Made by a program: the position numbers and the translations under genes. 64,000 nt of DNA. It comes from UBA5109 sp965661005 (GTDB lineage: Bacteria > Pseudomonadota > Gammaproteobacteria > Pseudomonadales > Pseudohongiellaceae). The notes under the pieces were generated by a model. The model was not told the origin of the DNA and searched no databases. It saw only the letters and a list, made by a program, of their open reading frames with translations. The stretch lies in the NCBI GenBank assembly GCA_965661005.1, contig CBFICB010000001.1, positions 62,001-126,000 of the forward strand, in the 5' to 3' direction. Of this stretch, positions 9,535 to 16,912 are shown piece after piece (the stretch's first letter is position 1; the number at the start of each line of letters is the position of its first letter).

Positions 9535-10059
9535 CTAGGATGATTTGATTCCAGCCTGCTTGAAGTTAGCGATTGGCCTATTCAGGGCTTCGCTTAAGGG
9601 CTGGCAAAACTCTTCAAGAGCTTGACGATAAACTTCTTTTTTAAAGGAAATTACTTGATCTAGAGGGTCCCAATAATTAACCCAGCACCAATGATCAAAT
9701 TCAGGTTTATCTGTATGGTCGAAACGTATTTTTTCTGTATCACCTATCATTTTGAGCAAAAACCATTTTTGTTTTTGCCCAATACAAACCGGATAAGAAT
9801 TTTGACGAATGTATTGTTTAGGCAGCCGGTATGGCAACCATTTTTCGGTTGTAGCAACTATCTCTACATCTTCAGGCTCTAGGCCGACTTCTTCATGTAA
9901 TTCCCTTAGGGCTGCTAGCTCAGGCGCTTCATTTTTCTGAATTCCACCTTGAGGAAATTGCCATGCCTCTTGTCCTGCCCTTTTGGCCCACAATAATTTG
10001 CCTTCATCATTAAATATAATGATTCCAACATTTGGTCTGAACCCGTCTGCGTCTACCAC
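9535..10059 (-). CDS. rppH: RNA pyrophosphohydrolase
   Basis: A Nudix hydrolase that removes pyrophosphate from 5'-triphosphorylated RNA and so starts 5'-dependent mRNA decay. The 174 aa protein has the Nudix box GGIQKNEAPELAALRELHEE followed by VGL, and the RppH N-terminus DADGFRPNVGIIIFN. The start is GTG at 10059; this gives the family N-terminus (E. coli begins MIDDDGYRPNVG). ptsP follows after 11 bp. Confidence 0.96.
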   Translation of the reverse strand: MVDADGFRPNVGIIIFNDEGKLLWAKRAGQEAWQFPQGGIQKNEAPELAALRELHEEVGLEPEDVEIVATTEKWLPYRLPKQYIRQNSYPVCIGQKQKWFLLKMIGDTEKIRFDHTDKPEFDHWCWVNYWDPLDQVISFKKEVYRQALEEFCQPLSEALNRPIANFKQAGIKSS

Positions 10060-10112
10060 AATTCAATACTTCCGTTTTTAATCTTTTTATCATTTGAGCA
10101 ATATTAGAAGAC

Positions 10113-10502
10113 TTAAGAACTTTCGCAGTTTTCTATGTAATCTTCGGCGCTAAGTAAGTCGTCTAACTCAGCGTTATTGCTTAATTTGATTTTAAATAAC
10201 CAGCCTTCATCATAGGGCCCGCTATTGACCGACTCTGGACTTTCATCAAGCCCTTCATTCACTGCAACTATTTCTCCACTTACTGGAGAGTATATATCAG
10301 AAGCAGTTTTTACCGACTCAACAACACTGACCTCGTCTTTTGCGCTCACAGATGCACCGTTTTCTGGTAATTCAACATAAACCACATCACCTAGTTCAGA
10401 CTGCGCAAAGTCACTAATACCTACAGTAGCAACGCCATCATCACCTAACTTTAGCCATTCATGACTGGCAGCATAATACAAATCTTCTGGGGCTTTACTC
10501 AC
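10113..10502 (-). CDS. gcvH: glycine cleavage system H protein
   Basis: The lipoyl carrier that shuttles the aminomethyl group between the P and T proteins of glycine cleavage. The lipoylated lysine lies in SVVESVKTASDIYSPVSGE. I chose GTG at 10502 as start because GAGG sits about 8 bases upstream and the product is then 129 aa, the usual length; a TTG at 10517 would extend it by five residues. No gcvT or gcvP is present, so the gene is separated from its partners or serves lipoate relay as well. Confidence 0.93.
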   Translation of the reverse strand: MSKAPEDLYYAASHEWLKLGDDGVATVGISDFAQSELGDVVYVELPENGASVSAKDEVSVVESVKTASDIYSPVSGEIVAVNEGLDESPESVNSGPYDEGWLFKIKLSNNAELDDLLSAEDYIENCESS

Positions 10503-10642
10503 GTTATTATTCCTCAACTTTATTAATCAAACTTACTCTGGGCATTGCCATGGGGACAGCAAGGGCCGAGTAACAACCATGACTTCATCATAAGTAAGAG
10601 CCCGCCATCCTGCAAGGATTTATATATCCAGATTTAAGTTTT

Positions 10643-12310
10643 CTACCTGGTTGAACGGGAGCTCTTTATAAGCAAATAAACCGGAATCAAGCCCAGTAAA
10701 ATCAAGGTTACTGAGGGTAATGCAGCTCGCTCCCATTGACCTTCGGCTGTCATTTGATACACCCTCACTGCCAAGGTATCCCAGCCAAATGGTCGCATAA
10801 TCAAGGTCGCTGGCATTTCTTTCATTACATCTACAAAGACTATAATTAAACCCGTCAGTATTCCCGGTTTTAGCAGGGGGACATAGATCTGATGCAACAA
10901 TCGGGCTGGTGAAGCGCCTAAGCTTTTTGCGGCTTCAATAATTTTTGGATTAATTCTTTCAAACCCAGCTTCTACAGGAGCAAAAGCTACTGCCATAAAT
11001 CGCGTACTGTAGGCCAAAACCAAAGCAAACAAGCCGCCTACTAGCAAGGGTCTTATCCTTAAGCCAAAGATGTTTTTAGCAAGACCGATTATGGCCTGAT
11101 CCATAAAAGTAAAACTTAAAATAATTCCCACTGCTAATACTGAACCCGGCAGTGCATAACCCAAAGTGGAAATACGAACAGCAATATTTTGCCAACGCCT
11201 CTCAATGATGCCTGACGGTAAGCGCTTGACATAGGCTAGTAACAAAGCGAAAAGAGTTGTCACAACTGCAGCAATTAAACCCAGTCCCAAAGTATTTAGC
11301 AGGAAACCTAAATATCGACCATCCAGCTCTTCTGATGCAACTTCAAAACACCAAAGCAAAAGTTGTATGAAGGGCAAAATAAATGCTAGAAGCAATATCA
11401 AGGAACAAAAGCCAGTTGCCGCAAACGCACGCCAGCCTGTCAATTGATAAAGCCTTGTATTGCGACTGTTTTGTTGCGTATACCTGGCTTTCTTTCTGCC
11501 TTTTTGTTCAGCAAATAACACCAGTGCGACAAATAACAGTAAGAGGCTTGCTAATTGAGCTGCCACTGCCAGATTAAATAAGCCATACCATGCACTATAG
11601 ATGGCGGTCGTAAAGGTATCATAATTAAAAATTGATACTGCTCCGAAATCAGCCAGGGTTTCCATTAAGGCCAAGGCAATACCTGCAACAATAGCAGGCC
11701 TGGCAATTGGCACTGCGACTTTAAAAAACACCTGCCAACTAGACCTTCCAAGAATTCGGCCAGCATCCATCATACTGCGGCCCTGAGTTATGAAGGCGCT
11801 TCTTGCGAGCATATAGACATAGGGGTACAGCACCAGGCTTAGCACCAAGATGACAGCCCCTGAAGCCTGAACATTGGGAAAATAAACGTCACTTCCAAAC
11901 CAGCTACGTAAAACGGTTTGCACCGGGCCGGTATAACTCATCAGACCCAAAAAGACGAAGGCCATGACATAGGTCGGAATAGCCAGGGGTAACATTAGGG
12001 CCCATTCAAAAATTTTTCTTCCTGGAAAAGCGCAGGCAGAGGTCAACCATGCAAGACCTACTCCCACCAACATCACGCCAACTCCAACCCCCAGCATCAG
12101 TATTACTGTATTGAATAATAAGCGATCCAGCTTGGTATCAAAAAGATGCTGCCAAATTTCCTGTTCACCATTGCCCACTGTGCCCCACTGAACAAGGATG
12201 ACAAGTATTGGAAGAATGACAACAGCAGCAATGCCGTAAGACATGACTTTCCAGGGCCAATTTTTAACCAGGCCGCCCCTGGGGGCATTTACTATGGCGC
12301 CATTTGACAT
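10643..12310 (-). CDS. ferric iron ABC transporter, fused permease
   Basis: A 555 aa inner-membrane protein with about twelve hydrophobic segments in two homologous halves, the FbpB/HitB/SfuB arrangement. Each half carries an EAA-type loop (MMDAGRILGRSSWQVFFKVAVPIARPAI; EAAKSLGASPARLLHQIYVPLLKPGI), which docks the ATPase. It starts 10 bp after the binding-protein gene and is expected to share the iron-regulated promoter upstream of that gene. No ATP-binding subunit follows; 125 bp later comes gcvH. The ATPase must be encoded elsewhere or the system is incomplete. Confidence 0.93.
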   Translation of the reverse strand: MSNGAIVNAPRGGLVKNWPWKVMSYGIAAVVILPILVILVQWGTVGNGEQEIWQHLFDTKLDRLLFNTVILMLGVGVGVMLVGVGLAWLTSACAFPGRKIFEWALMLPLAIPTYVMAFVFLGLMSYTGPVQTVLRSWFGSDVYFPNVQASGAVILVLSLVLYPYVYMLARSAFITQGRSMMDAGRILGRSSWQVFFKVAVPIARPAIVAGIALALMETLADFGAVSIFNYDTFTTAIYSAWYGLFNLAVAAQLASLLLLFVALVLFAEQKGRKKARYTQQNSRNTRLYQLTGWRAFAATGFCSLILLLAFILPFIQLLLWCFEVASEELDGRYLGFLLNTLGLGLIAAVVTTLFALLLAYVKRLPSGIIERRWQNIAVRISTLGYALPGSVLAVGIILSFTFMDQAIIGLAKNIFGLRIRPLLVGGLFALVLAYSTRFMAVAFAPVEAGFERINPKIIEAAKSLGASPARLLHQIYVPLLKPGILTGLIIVFVDVMKEMPATLIMRPFGWDTLAVRVYQMTAEGQWERAALPSVTLILLGLIPVYLLIKSSRSTR

Positions 12311-12320
12311 AGGAGATGAC

Positions 12321-13379
12321 TTAGCGATAATCCGCTCGATCCATTAACATCACTGCTGCAGCTTGCAAACGACCCGCCGCTTCAACATTAATTTTGTCTT
12401 GAATATAGTCCCCCCAGACGGCAACTTGCTCCGCTGAAGGCACCATTGGATTGGCTGGAAATTCGAGATTTAATTCCGAAAACATGATTTGTGGCTCTTC
12501 GGTTGATAACCATTCCAATAGCCGTTGAGCTCCCTCAGGATTTTTAGCATAGCGAGTGATTCCCGCACCGGAAACGTTCACATGTGTTCCCGAGGTTTCC
12601 TGATTAGCCCAGAACAAAGCGACCGGATATTCCTCATCATCCACCTGCTTGCGGCCTAAATAATAGGAGTTAACCACGCCCACATCACACTGCCCGGCAG
12701 CAATAGCCTCAATCACCAAAGTGTCGCTACTAAACACCGGTGCAGCCAGATTATCTACCCAACCTTCAATAATATTTTGAGTTGCTTCCTCTCCCAAGCG
12801 TTCTATCATCGTGGCAATAAGAGATATGTTATAGACCTCTTTTGAGGTGCGCAGACACAGTTTTCCTTTCCACTTGGGATCAGCCAGATCTGCATAGGTA
12901 GAAAGTTCACTTGGATCAACCCGATCTCTGGCGTATACAATAGTTCTGGCTCTGACTGAAAGGCCAAACCACTGGCCTTGCGGTTCACGCAAATTCTCAG
13001 GAATATTTTGCTCCAGTACAGCAGAGTCAATAGAAGCTAATAAGCCCTTACTTGACGCAGACCAAAGGTTGCCGGCATCAACCGTATAAAGGACATCTGC
13101 GAAAGTCGCTTCACCCTCGGCTTGTAAACGCGCTATTAAAGGACCTTCTTCACCGGTTTGATATTGAACTTCGATACCGGTTTCTTCAGTAAAAAGATCA
13201 AACAGAGGTTTAATAAGATATTCTTGGCGTGAGGAATAGACGATCACCGGGTCAGATATAACAGGATTATCTGCTTCAACATTCAACTGAGCATCACCAG
13301 ATTCCGACGCCGACCGTTGATCAGTACAAGCACCAAAAATTAAACAAACAAGTGTAATAAATAAAACACGTTTTAACAT
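12321..13379 (-). CDS. ferric iron ABC transporter substrate-binding lipoprotein
   Basis: An extracytoplasmic solute-binding protein of the FbpA/FutA family. The start is ATG at 13379 because GGAG lies six bases upstream; an in-frame ATG at 13393-13389 would overlap that Shine-Dalgarno. The N-terminus MLKRVLFITLVCLIFGAC is a lipoprotein signal (lipobox FGAC), so the protein is membrane-anchored. VIVYSSRQEYLIKPLFDLF and the paired tyrosines in VNSYYLGR are the usual iron-coordinating features. It is upstream of the permease in a two-gene operon and is preceded by a Fur box. Confidence 0.92.
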   Translation of the reverse strand: MLKRVLFITLVCLIFGACTDQRSASESGDAQLNVEADNPVISDPVIVYSSRQEYLIKPLFDLFTEETGIEVQYQTGEEGPLIARLQAEGEATFADVLYTVDAGNLWSASSKGLLASIDSAVLEQNIPENLREPQGQWFGLSVRARTIVYARDRVDPSELSTYADLADPKWKGKLCLRTSKEVYNISLIATMIERLGEEATQNIIEGWVDNLAAPVFSSDTLVIEAIAAGQCDVGVVNSYYLGRKQVDDEEYPVALFWANQETSGTHVNVSGAGITRYAKNPEGAQRLLEWLSTEEPQIMFSELNLEFPANPMVPSAEQVAVWGDYIQDKINVEAAGRLQAAAVMLMDRADYR

Positions 13380-13438
13380 GCATGGCTCCACAATCAGTAT
13401 TTTCTATCAAGAACTGCTTAAAGCGCTTTGAGAAGGCG

Positions 13439-13460
13439 CTAGATGATAATCATTCTCATT
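13439..13460. promoter_or_regulatory. Fur box upstream of the iron transporter
   Basis: GATGATAATCATTCTC at 13442-13457 matches 14 of 16 bases of the core AATGATAATCATTATC of the Fur consensus. It lies about 65-80 bp upstream of the binding-protein start and covers the -10 element of the predicted promoter, the expected position for iron-dependent repression. Confidence 0.85.
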
Positions 13461-13471
13461 TGATATAGCAA
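13443..13471 (-). promoter_or_regulatory. sigma-70-type promoter of the iron transporter operon
   Basis: On the minus strand TTGCTA (13471-13466) and TATCAT (13448-13443) are separated by 17 bases. The -10 is inside the Fur box. Transcription would start near 13436, leaving a leader of about 55 nt. Confidence 0.65.
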
Positions 13472-13504
13472 GCCATAAATTGAGTCGTTCTTAGTACTGG
13501 AAGC

Positions 13505-14821
13505 TCAAAAGCCCATCGCTTTTTTCATTAACTGATGTTTGATAGGGGAGGCTTTATCCACAGCATCAAGACCAGCATTTCGTAACCAACGCAGTGCCAG
13601 ATCATCTGAAGCAAAGCCGCGTTTGAAGATTTCCATTAAGGCCATCATGCCCAGGTTATGGACTTTACGCTGCCGCTGATAACGACTAAGAACCTGCTCA
13701 GAGCTAAAGTCTTCGCCTTTTTCGCAGGCCTGGCTTATAACCTTAAACAAACACTCTGCATCTGCCAGACCCAGGTTCACACCTTGCCCGGCCAGAGGAT
13801 GGATGGTATGAGCGGCATCGCCGATCAAGGCAAGACCGGGTTTAACATAACTGGTAGCGTGGCGCTGCCACAAAGGAAAGGTAAAACGCCTGGATGAGTC
13901 AATGATACTGCCCAACCTGCTTTCAAAGGCTTTTTGTAATGCTGCATGGAAAGCGGGCTGTTCCATATTCATCAGCAAAGATGCTTTATTCGGCTCACAT
14001 GACCAGACTATCGAGGAGTAAAACTGAGCCTCACTCCCACTTTCAACATCAAGCAAGGGCAGGAAGGCCAGAGGACCGCTGGCCAAGAAACACTGGGAAG
14101 CCGTGAAATCATGCGACCTTTCAGTGCGTACTGTCGCTACAAGAGCCTGATGCTGATAAGACCAGGCTTTGACCTCAAATGCTGCAGCTTGCCTGATAAA
14201 TGAGTTAGCGCCATCTGCAGCAATTATGAGCCTGCCTTGCAGCTCCGTGCCATCGGCCAGACTTAGTGTCTGATGATCCGTAAAGGTTTCATAACGCTTA
14301 ACCTGGCTGCCTTTAAATTGCTTGATGTTTGAACATTGATCCAAAGCCCTTTGTAGAGAGCGAGTAATAATGGTGTTTTCAACGATATGGCCTAATGCTG
14401 TTTGCTGAATATCAAGCGCTGAAAAATTAATGTTCCCAGTTCCTTCAGCATCCCAAACATACATATCTTCATAGGGGCAGGCAAAAGGTGCAATATCTTT
14501 TTGCCATAAGCCTAAGGAGTCAAATAATGACTGACTGCTTAATGTAAGCGCCGACACTCGTGAATTGAATTCGCTAACTTTCGTTGCTGGAATCTGGTTG
14601 TTTTTCTGCTTTTTAAGGCTATTGCTTGTTGCCGCTTTTGAGGCTTGTTGAGTTTGTGTTTCAGTAGACTCCTGATTAGGACTATCCTGACCATCGATCA
14701 ACGCCAGCTTTAAAGATTCTTCCTTAGCAAAACTATTTGCCAGCAGCATGGCAATACTCAAACCAACCATGCCACCACCGACAACAATTACATCAAACTT
14801 ATTAGTATTACTTTTAGTCAT
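13505..14821 (-). CDS. FAD-dependent ubiquinone biosynthesis hydroxylase (UbiH/UbiF/UbiI family)
   Basis: An aromatic-ring monooxygenase of ubiquinone synthesis. The Rossmann motif VIVVGGGMVGLSIAMLLA is at residues 11-28, RLIIAADGANSFIRQ is central, and the FAD signature GDAAHTIHPLAGQGVNLGLADA is C-terminal. The 438 aa length exceeds the usual 390-400 because of a Gln/Ser/Thr/Lys-rich insertion at about residues 45-80. Which ring position it hydroxylates cannot be told. It ends 126 bp before the iron-transporter start; its own promoter would be between it and the divergent rsmE. ubiK at 16.1 kb serves the same pathway. Confidence 0.9.
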   Translation of the reverse strand: MTKSNTNKFDVIVVGGGMVGLSIAMLLANSFAKEESLKLALIDGQDSPNQESTETQTQQASKAATSNSLKKQKNNQIPATKVSEFNSRVSALTLSSQSLFDSLGLWQKDIAPFACPYEDMYVWDAEGTGNINFSALDIQQTALGHIVENTIITRSLQRALDQCSNIKQFKGSQVKRYETFTDHQTLSLADGTELQGRLIIAADGANSFIRQAAAFEVKAWSYQHQALVATVRTERSHDFTASQCFLASGPLAFLPLLDVESGSEAQFYSSIVWSCEPNKASLLMNMEQPAFHAALQKAFESRLGSIIDSSRRFTFPLWQRHATSYVKPGLALIGDAAHTIHPLAGQGVNLGLADAECLFKVISQACEKGEDFSSEQVLSRYQRQRKVHNLGMMALMEIFKRGFASDDLALRWLRNAGLDAVDKASPIKHQLMKKAMGF

Positions 14822-14881
14822 TTTTACCTTAATTAAGCGCGCGCTTATTGCAGTTTTAATATCTGGCTGTATCCTTGGCGC

Positions 14882-15613
14882 ATGCGTATTTCCAGAATTT
14901 ATACAGAGCAGCTACTTAAGCAAGTAAGCCAAATAAAATTGGAAGGCCAACAGGCTCATTATCTCAGTAAGGTGCTGCGTCTAAAAGCCAATTCTAGTCT
15001 GATTTTGTTTAATGGTGACGGTCACGAGTATAAATCACTTATTACTGAAATTGACAAACATAGCATAAAGCTAGAAATCCAGGACGCAAAACCTGGCAAT
15101 TCAGAATCCCCGCTGCATAGCATACTTGGTTTGGGCTTATCACGCGGTGAACGTATGGATATCGCTATCCAAAAAAGCACCGAATTAGGAGTCTCGGAAA
15201 TTGCCCCTCTATTTACTGAGTTTTCGGAAGTCAAATTGCAAGGAGAGCGCTTGCAGAAAAAGTTAGTACATTGGCAACAGGTGGCTATCAGTGCCTGTGA
15301 GCAAAGTGGGCGCAATAAGCCCCCGAAAGTACACCCTCCCCAAACACTTGAACGCTGGTGCAGCAAGATTGATAGCCAACTCAAACTAATTTTTGAACCA
15401 GATGCCGATCAGGGTCTGCCTTCTGAAAAGGCAATCACTCAGGTTGCATTGCTTGTTGGCCCTGAAGGAGGATTTTCCAAACAAGAACTTAATATTGCAG
15501 CCAAAAATGCTTTTAATGCGGTGCGCTTGGGCCCCAGAGTGCTAAGAACCGAAACCGCCCCAATAGCAGCATTAACTTCTTTGCAGCTGCTTTGGGGCGA
15601 TTTCTCTGAATAA
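14882..15613 (+). CDS. rsmE: 16S rRNA (uracil(1498)-N3)-methyltransferase
   Basis: A SPOUT-family methyltransferase for U1498 of 16S rRNA. The 243 aa protein has the N-terminal PUA-like part (HYLSKVLRLKANSSLILFNGDGHEY) and the knotted SAM-binding C-terminus (LLVGPEGGFSKQELNIA, VRLGPRVLRTETAPIAAL). The ATG at 14882 is divergent from the Ubi hydroxylase with a 60 bp gap, so their promoters overlap. It converges on the P-II gene. Confidence 0.95.
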   Translation: MRISRIYTEQLLKQVSQIKLEGQQAHYLSKVLRLKANSSLILFNGDGHEYKSLITEIDKHSIKLEIQDAKPGNSESPLHSILGLGLSRGERMDIAIQKSTELGVSEIAPLFTEFSEVKLQGERLQKKLVHWQQVAISACEQSGRNKPPKVHPPQTLERWCSKIDSQLKLIFEPDADQGLPSEKAITQVALLVGPEGGFSKQELNIAAKNAFNAVRLGPRVLRTETAPIAALTSLQLLWGDFSE

Positions 15614-15655
15614 GTTTTTGACCAAGTAAGGGAGGATCCAAGCTAGATAGTATCG

Positions 15656-15994
15656 CTAGAGAGCATCTGGTCCTGATTCTCCGGTTCGAATACGAATGAC
15701 CTGTTCCAGATCGCTGACAAAAATCTTGCCATCACCGATTTTACCTGTTGAAGCGGCTTTTGAGAGTACTTCTATAATTTGTTCAACTGCCGAGTCATCG
15801 GCAGCAATTTCCAACCTAACTTTTGGCAGGAAATCGACTACATACTCAGCTCCTCGATATAATTCAGTATGTCCTTTCTGACGGCCAAAGCCTTTTACTT
15901 CGGTAGCAGTAATGCCTTGAACCCCAACTTCTGATAAAGCTTCTCTTACGTCATCAAGCTTGAAAGGCTTAATTACAGCTGTGATCATTTTCAT
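15656..15994 (-). CDS. glnK: P-II nitrogen regulatory protein (GlnB/GlnK)
   Basis: A trimeric signal protein sensing 2-oxoglutarate, ATP/ADP and, through uridylylation, glutamine. The T-loop with the modifiable Tyr is GHTELYRGAEYVVDFLPK, and the signatures KMITAVIKPFKLDDVREAL and TGKIGDGKIFV are intact. The start is ATG at 15994, with GAGGAG just upstream, giving the standard 112 aa; the longer open frame is not a start. No amtB is adjacent, so GlnK versus GlnB is not resolved. It is divergent from ubiK, a common gammaproteobacterial pairing. Confidence 0.94.
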   Translation of the reverse strand: MKMITAVIKPFKLDDVREALSEVGVQGITATEVKGFGRQKGHTELYRGAEYVVDFLPKVRLEIAADDSAVEQIIEVLSKAASTGKIGDGKIFVSDLEQVIRIRTGESGPDAL

Positions 15995-16146
15995 TTTATT
16001 CTCCTCACATAACCCTTTTGAGACTTTTCGCGGGCGCCTTGAAGTATATGCTACCTTACGCAAAAAAACGATGATTCCGCACTAACTTAGCACATTCTAA
16101 ATGCTAGAATGAGACTATATCAAAGAATACTTGGATGACCTCTACT

Positions 16147-16392
16147 ATGATAGATAAAGAATTTTTGGAAAAACTAAGCGCGCGCTTAAGCGAATCCCTG
16201 CCTAACCCAGGATTAGTAAAGGACGATATAGAAAAACAATTCTTCTTACTGCTGCAAAATAGCCTGAGCAAATTAAATCTGGTGACCAGAGAAGAGTTCG
16301 ACTCCCAACTCAAGGTGTTAAAGAGGGCTGAGCAGACCATTACAGAACTTGAAACAAAATTAACAGAACTCGAAAAAACTGTTCAGCACTGA
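16147..16392 (+). CDS. ubiK: ubiquinone biosynthesis accessory factor UbiK
   Basis: A small coiled-coil protein (BMFP/YqiC family) that assists the aerobic ubiquinone hydroxylase complex with UbiJ. The sequence runs MIDKEFLEKLSARLSESLP, then VKDDIEKQFFLLLQNSLSKLNLVTREEFD, then the C-terminal coiled coil ELETKLTELEKTV. I chose ATG at 16147 because homologues begin MID; ATG at 16135 is also possible. The stop TGA overlaps the ATG of the thiolase remnant (TGATG). The usual neighbour comM is absent, consistent with a rearrangement downstream. Confidence 0.88.
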   Translation: MIDKEFLEKLSARLSESLPNPGLVKDDIEKQFFLLLQNSLSKLNLVTREEFDSQLKVLKRAEQTITELETKLTELEKTVQH

Positions 16393-16898
16393 TGGCTTCT
16401 CTGGCTGGACTTAAACCTACTTTTAATCAGAAGGGCAGCGTAACAGCCGGCACATCCTCCCCTCTCACCGATGGGGCTTCAGCTACCCTGGTATGCACAG
16501 AAGAGTTTGCCAAGCAGCATAATCTGGACATCCTGGTAAAAATTAAATCCTTTGCCGTTTCAGGGTGCCTGCCAGAAATAATGGGTATAGGTCCTGTGGA
16601 ATCAAGCAAGAAGGCACTCCAACGTGCCGGGCTCAAAATTGAGGATATGGATGTTATTGAGCTGAACGAAGCATTTTCATCTCAGTCTCTAGCGGTATTA
16701 CAAGACCTTAAACCCGATCTGAATGTTGTCAACATAGATGGTGGTGGTATTGCTCTTGGTCATCCGCTTGGCGCAACAGGTGCCCGTATCACCGGCAAAG
16801 CAGCTTCTCTTTTAAATCGTGTGGAAGGGAAATATGCTTTGGCCACGCAATGTATTGGTGGCGGTCAGGGTATTGCAACTGTGCTTGAAAGAGCCTAG
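16392..16898 (+). pseudogene. thiolase (acetyl-CoA C-acyltransferase), C-terminal remnant
   Basis: The 168-codon frame matches only the C-terminal part of a thiolase of about 390-400 aa. It begins at the ASLAGLKPTF...LTDGASA region and keeps VIELNEAF, IALGHPLGATGAR (active-site His) and QCIGGGQG (second Cys). The N-terminal 230 or so residues, including the acyl-accepting nucleophilic Cys (GSCSSG-type motif), are missing from the whole window. Upstream sequence in the same frame is ubiK read out of phase. The likely history is a deletion that fused the thiolase remainder to the end of ubiK. It would be translated only by coupling, and could not carry out thiolysis. The FadN-type partner follows after 14 bp. 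Confidence 0.85.
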
Positions 16899-16912
16899 GG
16901 AGTTTAAGCTTA

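Noticed and set aside
16001..16134. A sigma-54 promoter upstream of the P-II gene
   Set aside because: No GG-N10-GC element with the right spacing was found on the minus strand.
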